Source: a virus. From it: a stretch of DNA of 34,164 bases. Of this stretch, positions 16,617 through 24,053 are shown in pieces (position 1 is the stretch's first letter; the number at the start of each line of letters is the position of its first letter). The notes below the pieces were generated by a model that did no database searches, had not been told where the DNA came from, and saw nothing but the letters and a program-made list of their open reading frames with translations. Position numbers and translations under genes: made by a program. The DNA is taken from positions 1 to 34,164 of IMG/VR virus record IMGVR_UViG_3300049491_000208; one strand, written 5' to 3'.

Positions 16617-18280
16617 TGGCGGTCAACATCCAGGCACGCCGAGGGACTGCCGCTGAGTGGACCGCTGCCAACCCTATCCTCGCTGAGGGCGAGATCGGAG
16701 CGGAGCTCGACACCCACAAGTGGAAGCTCGGTGACGGCGTCAAGACTTGGGCGCTGCTCCCCTACGCGACTGGAGCTCAGGGCATCCAGGGTCCTGTTGG
16801 CCCACAGGGTATCCAGGGCGTCAAGGGCGACACAGGAGCTCAGGGTCCCCAGGGTGTCAAGGGCGACAAGGGAGACATCGGCCTGACCGGTCCTCAGGGT
16901 CCGCAGGGCATCAAGGGCGACACCGGCCTGACAGGTGCCACAGGCCCGCAGGGAGACATCGGCCTGACGGGTCCTCAGGGTCCGCAGGGCATTCAGGGCA
17001 TCAAGGGCGACACCGGTCTGACGGGTGCCACAGGACCACAGGGGGCCAAGGGAGACACCGGCCTCCAGGGTCCTCAGGGCATCAAGGGCGACACTGGAGA
17101 CACCGGGCCTCAGGGTCTGAAGGGTGACACTGGCCTCCAGGGTCCGCAGGGCATCAAGGGTGACACCGGGTCGCAGGGTCCCATCGGCCTGACTGGGCCA
17201 ACAGGTCCCCAGGGTATCCAGGGCATCCAGGGTATCAAGGGAGACAAGGGCGACAAGGGCGACACCGGAGCTGACGGAACTTCGTTCGTGATCCAGGGGT
17301 CCGTCGCCACAGTCGCCAACCTCCCGTCGAGTGGGAACACCGTAGGCGATGCGTGGATGGTGGACGCGGACGGGCACGTCTACGTCTGGTCGGTGCTCTC
17401 CACGTGGGATGACGTCGGCCCCATGCAGGGTCCGGCAGGACCCACGGGTGCCCCCGGCGCGGACTCCACTGTCCCCGGGCCACAGGGACCTGCTGGACCA
17501 ACAGGGCCTCAGGGTCCTCAGGGTATCAAGGGTGACACCGGAGCTCAGGGCGTGCAGGGAGCCCAGGGAGCACCCGGCCTCGACTCCACTGTCCCAGGTC
17601 CTACAGGACCCACTGGTCCCCAGGGCCTCCAGGGTCCTCAGGGCGTCAAGGGTGACACGGGTGCAGCCTCCACCGTTCCCGGTCCTACAGGCCCGACAGG
17701 GCCTCAGGGGGCTATCGGACCGCAGGGCATCCAGGGTGTTCAGGGCATCCCCGGCACCCCGGGTAACCGCTGGTTCGTGCAGGGCCACCCCTACGCTGAT
17801 GCGCCAGATGTCGTGGGCGCAGTCAACGGCGACATCTTCATGTACATGAACAGCGGTGACCTGTTCCAGTACCTCAACGGAGACTGGTGGGGTCAGTACC
17901 TCGGCTCTATCATGGGCCCACAGGGTGTAGACCGGGAGACCATCCTCATCACCCGCCCAGGTGTCCTCACCCTCACCGTCGGCAAGGGTCGCTTCCTCTG
18001 TACCACCGCCATGACGATCCTCGGTGTGAGCGCGGTCTGTGACACACCACCCACCGGGGCCGCTGCCATCTTCGACGTCAACAAGAACGGGTCCACCGTC
18101 TTCACGAATCAGGCGAACCGACCCACCATCGCTGCGGGAGCGTACAACTCCCTGCCAGAGAAGGTTCCTGACGTTACGGCCTGTGCCGCTGGAGACTACA
18201 TCACCGTCGACTGCGACCAGATCGGCTCCACCGTCCCCGGCTCCGACGCCGTCGTGAGCATCCGAATCCAGAGGGCGTGA
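16616..18280 (+). CDS. Collagen-like tail fibre
   Basis: This 554-aa fibre begins with a domain (residues 1-50, RRGTAAEWTAANP...GEIG) of the kind found at the N terminus of phage tropism-determinant and hyaluronidase-type fibres, used for attachment. About 57 unbroken Gly-x-y triplets follow (53-223). A small non-collagen knob (224-271) with Trp/Val strands comes next, then a second collagen tract (272-383) broken three times by a STVPGP motif. The 171-residue C-terminal domain (384-554) has Trp/Tyr-rich strands and probably binds the host. Collagen triplets imply a homotrimer. The ATG overlaps the preceding stop and follows GGAGGAG. Confidence 0.88.
   Translation: MAVNIQARRGTAAEWTAANPILAEGEIGAELDTHKWKLGDGVKTWALLPYATGAQGIQGPVGPQGIQGVKGDTGAQGPQGVKGDKGDIGLTGPQGPQGIKGDTGLTGATGPQGDIGLTGPQGPQGIQGIKGDTGLTGATGPQGAKGDTGLQGPQGIKGDTGDTGPQGLKGDTGLQGPQGIKGDTGSQGPIGLTGPTGPQGIQGIQGIKGDKGDKGDTGADGTSFVIQGSVATVANLPSSGNTVGDAWMVDADGHVYVWSVLSTWDDVGPMQGPAGPTGAPGADSTVPGPQGPAGPTGPQGPQGIKGDTGAQGVQGAQGAPGLDSTVPGPTGPTGPQGLQGPQGVKGDTGAASTVPGPTGPTGPQGAIGPQGIQGVQGIPGTPGNRWFVQGHPYADAPDVVGAVNGDIFMYMNSGDLFQYLNGDWWGQYLGSIMGPQGVDRETILITRPGVLTLTVGKGRFLCTTAMTILGVSAVCDTPPTGAAAIFDVNKNGSTVFTNQANRPTIAAGAYNSLPEKVPDVTACAAGDYITVDCDQIGSTVPGSDAVVSIRIQRA
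16772..17284 (+). repeat. Long collagen-like Gly-x-y tract
   Basis: About 57 consecutive Gly-x-y triplets. At DNA level blocks such as ATCAAGGGCGACACCGG and GGTCCTCAGGGTCCGCAGGG recur, so unequal recombination could change stalk length. Confidence 0.88.
17429..17764 (+). repeat. Second collagen-like tract with three STVPGP breaks
   Basis: Gly-x-y triplets interrupted three times by a near-identical segment (DSTVPGP or ASTVPGP). The breaks may act as flexible hinges. Repetition is visible in both protein and DNA. Confidence 0.8.
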
Positions 18281-18281
18281 C

Positions 18282-18641
18282 ATGGCTGGCAACCTGACCG
18301 TAGATGGCGAGGCCGTTCTCATTGCTGTGGTCGCGGCTTGGCCTATGCAGATCGCTCTCGTCACCGTCGTCGGAACGGAGTCCGCAGCGGGGACCGAGGT
18401 CACAGGTGGCAGCTATGCTCGCAAGGCCATCACCCTCGGCTCTCCGGTCTTGTCCACGGTGGGCAACACCAACACGATCTCCTTCACCAACATGCCTGCC
18501 TGCACCGTCGTGGGCGCGGACATCTGGAACACAAGCACCACGAAGCGCGTACTGTACGGTCTGCTCCCTGCCCCCATCGTCGTCGCCGCTGCCGGCAGCA
18601 TCACCTTCGGCCCCGGTGACCTGACCTTCGACATAGACTAG
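18282..18641 (+). CDS. Small virion-associated protein, unknown
   Basis: This 119-aa protein of small, hydrophobic and Thr/Gly residues has a beta-strand pattern. It lies between the collagen fibre and a large minor tail gene, two bases after the fibre stop. No domain is recognised with confidence. The N-terminal hydrophobic run (residues 11-30) is too broken by charged or polar residues to be an obvious membrane segment. Small beta-sandwich proteins after tail fibres are often fibre-associated or tip-decorating proteins, which is the best guess here. There is no strong ribosome binding site, so translation may depend on the upstream gene. Confidence 0.6.
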   Translation: MAGNLTVDGEAVLIAVVAAWPMQIALVTVVGTESAAGTEVTGGSYARKAITLGSPVLSTVGNTNTISFTNMPACTVVGADIWNTSTTKRVLYGLLPAPIVVAAAGSITFGPGDLTFDID

Positions 18642-18652
18642 GGGGTGGCAGG

Positions 18653-20185
18653 ATGGCAGTAGCACTCGCAGCGGTCGGGACGTGGGCTGAGCAGGCCGAC
18701 CTCGCCACTCCCTACGACGCTGTCCTCACCCCGATCCCCGCGACAGTCCAGGAGGGTGACGGCATCCTGCATGTCCAGTGCTGGAAGGACACCGCCGCGT
18801 TCTCCCGCGACTCCACCGCCAACATCGGCTCCGGCCCGTTCCGTCGCGGCGGCAGCACCACCACAGCTGGGTCAGCAGCGTCTACTCCCGACACAGGCGG
18901 CATGAAGGCGTTCCAGGAGTGCTGGGCCGTCGGCAACCTCGGGCGGCGCAACGCCAACTCCACCCACGCCTCCTCCGGTGGCACCGGCTACGGCATCGCC
19001 CTCGGTGTCAACATGGTGCTCCGCGCCGTCGACGGTCGCCCCGCCTACTGCAAGTACATGACGACGAATGCGGACACCTCCGTCACCACCAACAAGATGT
19101 CCACGTTCGTCAACTTCACGACCTCCACATACGCCCCGCTGGAGAAGGGCGACCTCATCGTCATCGTCGCCTTCCAGACGGATAGCACAGCGACCCTCAC
19201 CGCCCCGGTCATCGCGAACGCCTCTGGCACTGGGTGGTCGTTCACTGACCCGGTGCTGCAGGCCACGAAGGTCAGTGCGGTCGGCAACAAGATGGTCGCG
19301 CGGATCTGGACGTGCCACGTCGCTGTCGTCGGCAACGGCAACTGCTCCATCGACGCCACCGCCGGATCGAACGCCACAGCTCAGGGCATCTACGCGATCA
19401 GCGTGTGGGGGGCTGGCTACCCTGCCTATGTCATCGAGCCTGGTGGGTGGAACGGCTCCGCTGCTGCCGCCGCCCCCGGCACATCGGTCTCCTCGGCCTT
19501 CGGCGGCACCGCCCCCACAGGAGTCCTCTCAGGAGACGTCTGCTTCGTTCAGCTCTTCCGCAAGGTGGCCTCCGCGATCACCGCCACCCCTGCCGGCTGG
19601 ACTCTGCTCAGCAGCAACGTCGTCAACGGCGTGCAGCACGAGGTCTGGTGGTTCACTCATGATGGGTCCGCTACGAACCGCACCATCTCCTGGACCACGT
19701 CCTGTCAGTGGATCTGGTCGTGCATCCATGTCCGCGGTCTGGATCCGAAGACCCCGGTGGACAGCATCGTCGTCGGCCTCGCCAACGCCAGCACCATCGC
19801 GACGGTCCCCGCGCAGACCCCGTCCCAGCCGTACTGTGCGAGGCTCCTCCTCGCGGGGTGGATCGGCTCGACCAACGGCGGGGCCAACACCATCTCCATC
19901 CCTCTGGACACCCAGCTCACGGAGAACCTCTTCGGGTCGACGCTCACCAGCCCGTGGACTACGGAGCCGAAGGCTGCCAACGCCTGCTTCGGATTCATCG
20001 GCGTCGGCGACTCCGTCGCCCAGCTCCCAGCAGACGACTGGACATGGTCCACCGCCGTCGTGGGAGGAGTTGTCGCAGCGCTCCTGCTACGCCCTGGTCC
20101 TCTTCTGAAGTTGAGGGGCGGGGTAGTGCAGGCCGCCGCTCCCAAGTATGCTCAGCCTGAGTTCTGGGGGTCAATACCGCTATGA
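18653..20185 (+). CDS. Minor tail protein with two similar halves
   Basis: This 510-aa beta-rich protein appears to hold two related beta-sandwich units. The first unit contains an EGDGILHVQCWKD motif (near residue 38) and the second SGDVCFVQLFRKV (near residue 293). Each is followed by a Trp-containing strand and a long Thr/Ser/Gly-rich region. Small residues, Trp and Cys are frequent and Lys/Glu rare, as in exposed virion proteins. It is probably a tail-tip or fibre protein. No enzyme motif is seen. GGGGTGGCAGG before the ATG gives a modest ribosome binding site. Confidence 0.65.
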   Translation: MAVALAAVGTWAEQADLATPYDAVLTPIPATVQEGDGILHVQCWKDTAAFSRDSTANIGSGPFRRGGSTTTAGSAASTPDTGGMKAFQECWAVGNLGRRNANSTHASSGGTGYGIALGVNMVLRAVDGRPAYCKYMTTNADTSVTTNKMSTFVNFTTSTYAPLEKGDLIVIVAFQTDSTATLTAPVIANASGTGWSFTDPVLQATKVSAVGNKMVARIWTCHVAVVGNGNCSIDATAGSNATAQGIYAISVWGAGYPAYVIEPGGWNGSAAAAAPGTSVSSAFGGTAPTGVLSGDVCFVQLFRKVASAITATPAGWTLLSSNVVNGVQHEVWWFTHDGSATNRTISWTTSCQWIWSCIHVRGLDPKTPVDSIVVGLANASTIATVPAQTPSQPYCARLLLAGWIGSTNGGANTISIPLDTQLTENLFGSTLTSPWTTEPKAANACFGFIGVGDSVAQLPADDWTWSTAVVGGVVAALLLRPGPLLKLRGGVVQAAAPKYAQPEFWGSIPL

Positions 20186-20210
20186 TACGCATCAACGAGA
20201 GGAAAGCGAG

Positions 20211-20459
20211 ATGAGCCAGGACTACAAGGGGTTCACGATCCCCACCTATACCGATGTCGCTGACGCTCCTCGAGCGTTCCAGGATCTCGTCGACGACATC
20301 GCTGCCCAGCCCACCGAGCTTCCTGCCCAGTCGGCATCCACGGTCAGCAGGGCTCTCCAGTCCAACGGCACCACGGCCTACTGGGGGTCCAAGACGACAG
20401 TCTCCACGGCCCAGCCCTCGGGCGGCTCCGATGGGGACGTCTGGTACGTGGTCCCGTGA
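20211..20459 (+). CDS. Small tail protein
   Basis: This 82-aa protein starts at an ATG preceded by AGAGGAAAG. A -10-like TATGAT lies about 25 bases upstream (20181-20186), so a local promoter is possible. The middle is a helix (APRAFQDLVDDIAAQ). The C terminus has the pattern GGSDGDVWYVV, which is common at the end of phage fibre domains. It may be a linker or attachment subunit for the cysteine-rich protein encoded next, whose GTG overlaps its stop (GTGA). I do not recognise the family. Confidence 0.65.
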   Translation: MSQDYKGFTIPTYTDVADAPRAFQDLVDDIAAQPTELPAQSASTVSRALQSNGTTAYWGSKTTVSTAQPSGGSDGDVWYVVP

Positions 20460-21115
20460 CCCTCCACGTCAAGCAGGGTGGCACGATCAAGACTGTCATC
20501 CAGCCACACATCCGGCAGGGCGGCACGTGGCGTCCTGCTACACAGGGCTGGGTGAAGCAGGGTGGCGTGTGGAAGCTGTTCTACACGTCAGCCCCACCGC
20601 CGGACCCGGTTGTCAGCCACACTGCCTATGGCAAGTACCAGGTCATCAACTATGACGCGAAGTACGCCTACAGCCTCGTGCTCGTCAGCGGCACCGCAGG
20701 TGCCACCATCGATGGCACAGGGCTCATCACCATCGCCAACGTCAACTCCAGGTACAGGGTTGAATGTCGTTGGGCTGCGAGCGTCCCTGACTACTCAGCG
20801 GACTACGCAGAGCGGAAGGCATACACCTACCATCAGGAGAACCATCAGTACGCCTGCGGCTCGAGCCAGTGCAACTGTCGCTCCGACTGGGCGTCCTGCG
20901 GCTGTGCCTGTGGTGGCAGCGGTGGGAACTGCTCCTGCTACGGCAACGCCAGCCAGAGCTGGGGGCAGTGTGGATGCCCAGGGAACATGTGCTGGTACAA
21001 CCAGACCACCGTCTGTGACACCTGCACGAACTACTGTGACAACTGGGTCAGTGTGAAGGACGGCACCCCGGCAGGGTACGCCGATGAGTACGGGGAATGG
21101 AGCAAGGTCTCATGA
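20456..21115 (+). CDS. Cysteine-rich tail protein
   Basis: This 219-aa protein starts with three short repeats built around QGG (residues 5-45; VKQGG, IRQGG, VKQGG), as seen in tail-tip proteins. It continues with an Ig/Big-like strand unit (about 55-105). It then has an extreme Cys-rich domain with 14 cysteines in 61 residues (134-194), including CNC, CGCAC, CSC and CGC clusters amid Gly, Ser, Trp and Asn. The spacing does not match a standard zinc finger I know. Extracellular disulfides or several metal ions are both possible. A tail location follows from the order. It overlaps its neighbours at both ends. Confidence 0.75.
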   Translation: MTLHVKQGGTIKTVIQPHIRQGGTWRPATQGWVKQGGVWKLFYTSAPPPDPVVSHTAYGKYQVINYDAKYAYSLVLVSGTAGATIDGTGLITIANVNSRYRVECRWAASVPDYSADYAERKAYTYHQENHQYACGSSQCNCRSDWASCGCACGGSGGNCSCYGNASQSWGQCGCPGNMCWYNQTTVCDTCTNYCDNWVSVKDGTPAGYADEYGEWSKVS

Positions 21116-21783
21116 CAACCAATCCAATCGCAGCGGAGGACTGGCCCAGCGCGTGGGTCAGGGACGTCACTCTCATCCGGTTCCTCGTCGGAACAGACCC
21201 GGACAACGAGCGTGAGATCGCCATCATCGACGGCGTCACCGGCCTGAAGTGGGTGCTGCTCACGGACGAGCCGGGGAGCCCCTGGGTCGTGGACGAGTCG
21301 GTCTGGCCCGTCGCTGACCACTGGATCTTCGAGGCCACCTACCTCGTTGGTGATGGGGTGGAGGTCGCACGCGGCTTCCGCACCATCCGCGAGGAGGGCT
21401 TCTACGGTGGCGACGGTGTCGGGTACGCGGCGCTGCAGGCCGAGCTGATGGCGCAGGCTGAGTCTCCGTGGGAGTACCCGGGGTCTGCAGTCATCTTCAC
21501 CACCTATGCCGAGCGTACCGAGCGCCTGGACATCTGCCACGCATGCCCGTTCTTCGACCACCGGGAGTCCACATGCACCATCGACGGATCGTTCATGCAC
21601 CGGAAGACCATCGACTCCGCGTCGACGTGCCCGGATGATCCGCCCCGCTGGGGGCAGGCGGCCAGCTACGACGAGGACCTCGCGGCGCTCCGGCTGGAGT
21701 CAGCCGTCGTCCACGCGCCTGTCGAGCTGACTGAGGAGCAGCTCGAGTTCGAGGCAGAGTGGCAGGCACGCCATGCTGGCTGA
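21112..21783 (+). CDS. Protein with a degenerate four-Cys module
   Basis: This 223-aa protein has an N-terminal alpha/beta domain (residues 1-130) of unknown family. A C-terminal module follows, with C142-x2-C145-x9-C155-x17-C173 after the motif RLDIC. The module is a paralogue of the 61-aa protein encoded next, but two inner cysteines there are replaced here by Asp159 and Ser160 or nearby residues. The last 40 residues are acidic and helical. Position between tail-tip and lysis genes suggests a virion assembly or tail-associated role. The ATG overlaps the preceding stop (ATGA), so it is co-translated. Confidence 0.65.
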   Translation: MTTNPIAAEDWPSAWVRDVTLIRFLVGTDPDNEREIAIIDGVTGLKWVLLTDEPGSPWVVDESVWPVADHWIFEATYLVGDGVEVARGFRTIREEGFYGGDGVGYAALQAELMAQAESPWEYPGSAVIFTTYAERTERLDICHACPFFDHRESTCTIDGSFMHRKTIDSASTCPDDPPRWGQAASYDEDLAALRLESAVVHAPVELTEEQLEFEAEWQARHAG

Positions 21784-21958
21784 GAAGGAGATCGCGTTCG
21801 CACGACTGGACATCTGTGCCGAGTGCCCACGCCTGTTCCAGCCGACCTTCACCTGCAAGGAGTGTGGATGCTTCATGAAGGTGAAGGCACGCATCGCAAG
21901 TCAGCACTGCCCCCTGCACAAGTGGGAGGCTGTTACCGAGGAGAAGGAGCCAGCATGA
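21773..21958 (+). CDS. 61-aa zinc-ribbon-like protein
   Basis: Almost the whole protein is a Cys module: C15-x2-C18-x9-C28-x2-C31-x-C33-x12-C46, ending CPLHKW. Modules of this shape (RLDIC..CP...CGCFM.K...CP..KW) occur as uncharacterised small proteins in many tailed phages, and metal binding is likely. It starts eleven bases inside the preceding gene, whose C terminus carries a degenerate copy with the same C18-C28-C46 spacing. The two may interact or compete for the same partner. Function is unknown. Confidence 0.7.
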   Translation: MLAEKEIAFARLDICAECPRLFQPTFTCKECGCFMKVKARIASQHCPLHKWEAVTEEKEPA

Positions 21959-22152
21959 GCATGGACACGCCACTGCCGTTCGATGACCGGGACGAGGTCA
22001 TAGACCCCGACAGCGTCATCGACCACATCGACACCGACGAGGTCCCTGAGTACGACCACACCGGGGACTTCACCGACGACGTGGAGGGCGAGGCCAATGG
22101 CAAGCGCATCCGCTCCGTCTTCGGATCCGAGCGGGAAGAGGGGGTGGAGTAG
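21955..22152 (+). CDS. 65-aa highly acidic protein
   Basis: About a third of the residues are Asp or Glu, spread over the first 48 positions, followed by a short basic patch (GKRIRS) and an acidic end. No Cys, no membrane segment and no recognised domain. The ATG overlaps the stop of the zinc-ribbon gene (ATGA) and GAAGGAG lies upstream. It is followed without a gap by the endolysin ATG. Strongly acidic small phage proteins may be DNA mimics, lysis regulators or unstructured linkers; the sequence alone does not say which. Confidence 0.6.
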   Translation: MSMDTPLPFDDRDEVIDPDSVIDHIDTDEVPEYDHTGDFTDDVEGEANGKRIRSVFGSEREEGVE

Positions 22153-23016
22153 ATGACGACCTGGGTCAAGCCCTCTCCGAGTACTCTCCAGACCGCCTTC
22201 AACGACCACGGGGTCAACTGGGTCAAGCACAGCAAGTGCGTCAACGGACGATCCCAGTGGTCGCAGGGCCTCCGTGCAGCGACGGTTCACCACACCGCTG
22301 GCAAGAACAGCGCCGACTACCTGGCCACCGAGTGGTCGTACCCGGGGGCCAACTGCGTCATCAACAACGGCAACTACAACGGCTGGGACAAGGACGGTCG
22401 AGCCGTCATCCTGTGCTGGGGCGATTGCTGGCACTCCGGTGACGGTGGCCCGTGGTCCGGCATCGCTGGCAAGGATGCTCTGCACTACGTGTCGTGGGGC
22501 ATCGAGATCGAGTCGCTCGGGACGAAGAAGGACATCACCGCCGAGCAGAAGGAGACCGTGGGCCGGATGCTCGCAGCTCTGGTCGAGGTGGGCATGCCCG
22601 TCGGGAACATCCACCGCCACGAGGACTGGACAGATGGGTCCGGCCCGGTGGGAGGCTACCCGCTGTCGACCAACGGTCGCAAGATCGACACCGCTGACGA
22701 CCTCGGCTACACCACGAAGCTCTGGGTTGACCTCGCCAAGCAGTACGGCAAGGGCAAGTACTGGGACGGTGTCTACCCGAGCGGCGAGGGCAGCCAGAAT
22801 GCCTCTGACGACCCCAACCTGAAGAATCCTCAGGCGTGGCGCTGGGCCTGCCGCATGGCTGACCTGGGCTGGTTCAGCGGAGCTCCGCAGCCCAAGGGTG
22901 TGCAGGGCTGGCCCCGCAAGGCTGTGGAGAACTTCCAGAAGGCACGCGGCTACGGCGTGACCGGCGACTACGGCCCGAAGCTGTACGAGATGATCTTCGG
23001 AATCCCAGCGCCGTGA
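22153..23016 (+). CDS. Endolysin: N-acetylmuramoyl-L-alanine amidase
   Basis: This 287-aa enzyme cuts the bond between muramic acid and the stem peptide to release progeny. The N-terminal amidase-2 (PGRP-like) domain shows the zinc-site pattern: H46/H47 in VHHTAG, H154/H156 in IHRHEDW and D179 in GRKIDT. E118 in GIEIES is at the position of a conserved acid. The C-terminal part (about 215-287) resembles a peptidoglycan-binding repeat (AVENFQKARGYGVTGDYGP). There is no signal peptide, so it needs the holin encoded next, whose GTG overlaps its stop. The start lies directly after the acidic protein's stop. Confidence 0.92.
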   Translation: MTTWVKPSPSTLQTAFNDHGVNWVKHSKCVNGRSQWSQGLRAATVHHTAGKNSADYLATEWSYPGANCVINNGNYNGWDKDGRAVILCWGDCWHSGDGGPWSGIAGKDALHYVSWGIEIESLGTKKDITAEQKETVGRMLAALVEVGMPVGNIHRHEDWTDGSGPVGGYPLSTNGRKIDTADDLGYTTKLWVDLAKQYGKGKYWDGVYPSGEGSQNASDDPNLKNPQAWRWACRMADLGWFSGAPQPKGVQGWPRKAVENFQKARGYGVTGDYGPKLYEMIFGIPAP

Positions 23017-23243
23017 AGGGCTTCTTCAGCAGTGTCGGGAGGTTCCCGCTCCTGCTCGGGGCAATAGCCCTGTTCGCGTTCGCCCTCTGGGAGGAGAGCC
23101 ACAACACCTACGGGCACACAACGGTTGCCATCGTGTCGCTCGCCATCGGCGCTGTTCTGCTGGGCGGGTGGTTCTACTCGCTGGTGGTCGACGCGGAGCG
23201 CAGGCACCGGGACCGCGACGATCCTCCACCGCCCTCCACCTGA
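23013..23243 (+). CDS. Holin with two membrane segments
   Basis: This 76-aa membrane protein has two hydrophobic helices (about residues 11-26 and 36-59), a short polar turn with His residues, and a basic then Pro-rich tail (ERRHRDRDD). Placement directly after the amidase (GTGA overlap) and topology fit a class II holin that permeabilises the membrane so the amidase can reach the wall. It is the last gene before the strong hairpin at 23247-23285. No second holin or spanin pair is seen nearby. Confidence 0.85.
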   Translation: MKGFFSSVGRFPLLLGAIALFAFALWEESHNTYGHTTVAIVSLAIGAVLLGGWFYSLVVDAERRHRDRDDPPPPST

Positions 23244-23246
23244 GAC

Positions 23247-23285
23247 CGAGGACCCCTCCGCATCCTGCCTGTGGAGGGGTCCTCG
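23247..23285 (+). terminator. Strong terminator after the late operon
   Basis: CGAGGACCCCTCC (23247-23259) pairs perfectly with GGAGGGGTCCTCG (23273-23285) around a 13-nt loop, followed by the pyrimidine-rich CTTCTTCTCTG. This 13-bp stem separates the structural/lysis genes from the replication genes. Confidence 0.85.
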
Positions 23286-23314
23286 CTTCTTCTCTGCATC
23301 GGCTGCAGCAAGCG

Positions 23315-23339
23315 GGGGGCAGGCCCCCTGGGTTAGGAT
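23315..23339 (+). promoter_or_regulatory. Palindrome and -10 box for a leaderless early gene
   Basis: GGGGGC-AG-GCCCCC (23315-23328) is followed by TAGGAT (23334-23339), which stops exactly six bases before the ATG at 23346. That places transcription start on the A of the start codon. No ribosome binding site precedes this ATG, supporting leaderless translation. No -35 box is obvious, so an activator or phage factor might be needed. Confidence 0.45.
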
Positions 23340-23345
23340 GCGGCT

Positions 23346-23555
23346 ATGACTACCACCGACAACGCCCGTACCGCCAGCTCTCTCACGTCCGAAGACGTGG
23401 GGTGTACCCTAGACCCTAACCGCGAGATGGAGCTGCTAGAGGTGCTTGAGAGCGGTCGTCCCAACAGCGTCCAGCTCCGCGTCAATATGGACGGGAGGAC
23501 CCGCGATATCTCCATGTTCGCGGGGATGGTCCTCCAGGTGCACCGGAAGGAGTGA
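23346..23555 (+). CDS. 69-aa early protein, unknown
   Basis: First gene of the replication block. The protein is small and slightly acidic, with a Ser/Thr N terminus (1-17), a helix (REMELLEVLESG, 26-37) and a strand-rich end (VQLRVNMDGRTRDISMFAGMVLQV). No family is recognised. The ATG lacks a ribosome binding site but sits six bases from a -10-like box, so it may be translated from a leaderless transcript. It is followed by AAGGAG and the next ATG three bases after its stop. Confidence 0.6.
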   Translation: MTTTDNARTASSLTSEDVGCTLDPNREMELLEVLESGRPNSVQLRVNMDGRTRDISMFAGMVLQVHRKE

Positions 23556-23557
23556 CC

Positions 23558-23767
23558 ATGACAGACCATGACCTGAACGCTCTGGTGCTCAGCACCCTCA
23601 AGGAGCACTCCGCCGCGTACCGTGGGGAGGGCTACATCCTCTGTGCCTGTGGGTTCGAGGCTCGCGCCCGCATCCAGGGGAAGGGCTCGGGCTTCCGCTA
23701 CCGGAAGCATCTGGCCTGGGCCATGTCCCGTGAGCTCAAGGAATCCGGCTATGCCCGCGCAAGTTGA
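23558..23767 (+). CDS. 69-aa protein with a CxCG motif, unknown
   Basis: The product has an N-terminal helix (DHDLNALVLSTLKEHSAA) and a CACGFEARARI motif. The rest is basic (RIQGKGSGFRYRKHLAWAMSRELKESGY), suggesting nucleic-acid binding. The ATG at 23558 is chosen because AAGGAG (23545-23550) is seven bases upstream; a GTG at 23552 overlapping the previous stop is also possible. It overlaps the start of the VRR-NUC gene by 17 bases. The pair of cysteines could be half of a metal site. Confidence 0.55.
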   Translation: MTDHDLNALVLSTLKEHSAAYRGEGYILCACGFEARARIQGKGSGFRYRKHLAWAMSRELKESGYARAS

Positions 23768-24053
23768 GACCGAGCGAGAGGTCGAAGCGGAGCTGGTGGC
23801 GAAGGTGCGCTTGGTGGGAGGCCTGACCCTCAAGATCGCCCCCATCGTCACCGGGGCACCTGACCGGCTAGTCATCCTCCCCGGTGGATCGTTCCACCTG
23901 GTGGAGCTGAAGAACAAGGACGGGAGGTTGTCGCCTGCGCAGCACAACGTGCACCGACTACTCAAGTCGCTCGGTGCCCCGGTGACGGTACTCTGGTCGA
24001 AGGAGGAAGTCCGGCTCTGGATCAGCAAGGCTCGAGTAACTGCAACCAAGTAG
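23751..24053 (+). CDS. VRR-NUC domain nuclease
   Basis: This 100-aa protein is a minimal VRR-NUC (PD-(D/E)XK) nuclease. It has E10 or E14 in the first helix, GAPDRLVILPGG with D38, ELK with E52 and K54, and Q64 in the following helix. Stand-alone VRR-NUC proteins are common in phage replication modules and cut branched DNA or flaps. The gene overlaps the previous one and ends just before the palindrome at 24050 that precedes the helicase. Its length is at the short end but complete for the family. Confidence 0.88.
   Translation: MPAQVETEREVEAELVAKVRLVGGLTLKIAPIVTGAPDRLVILPGGSFHLVELKNKDGRLSPAQHNVHRLLKSLGAPVTVLWSKEEVRLWISKARVTATK

Noticed and set aside
16772-17764. Possible CRISPR or tandem array
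   Set aside because: The DNA repetition is explained by collagen Gly-x-y codons in one open frame; there are no unique spacers of regular length.
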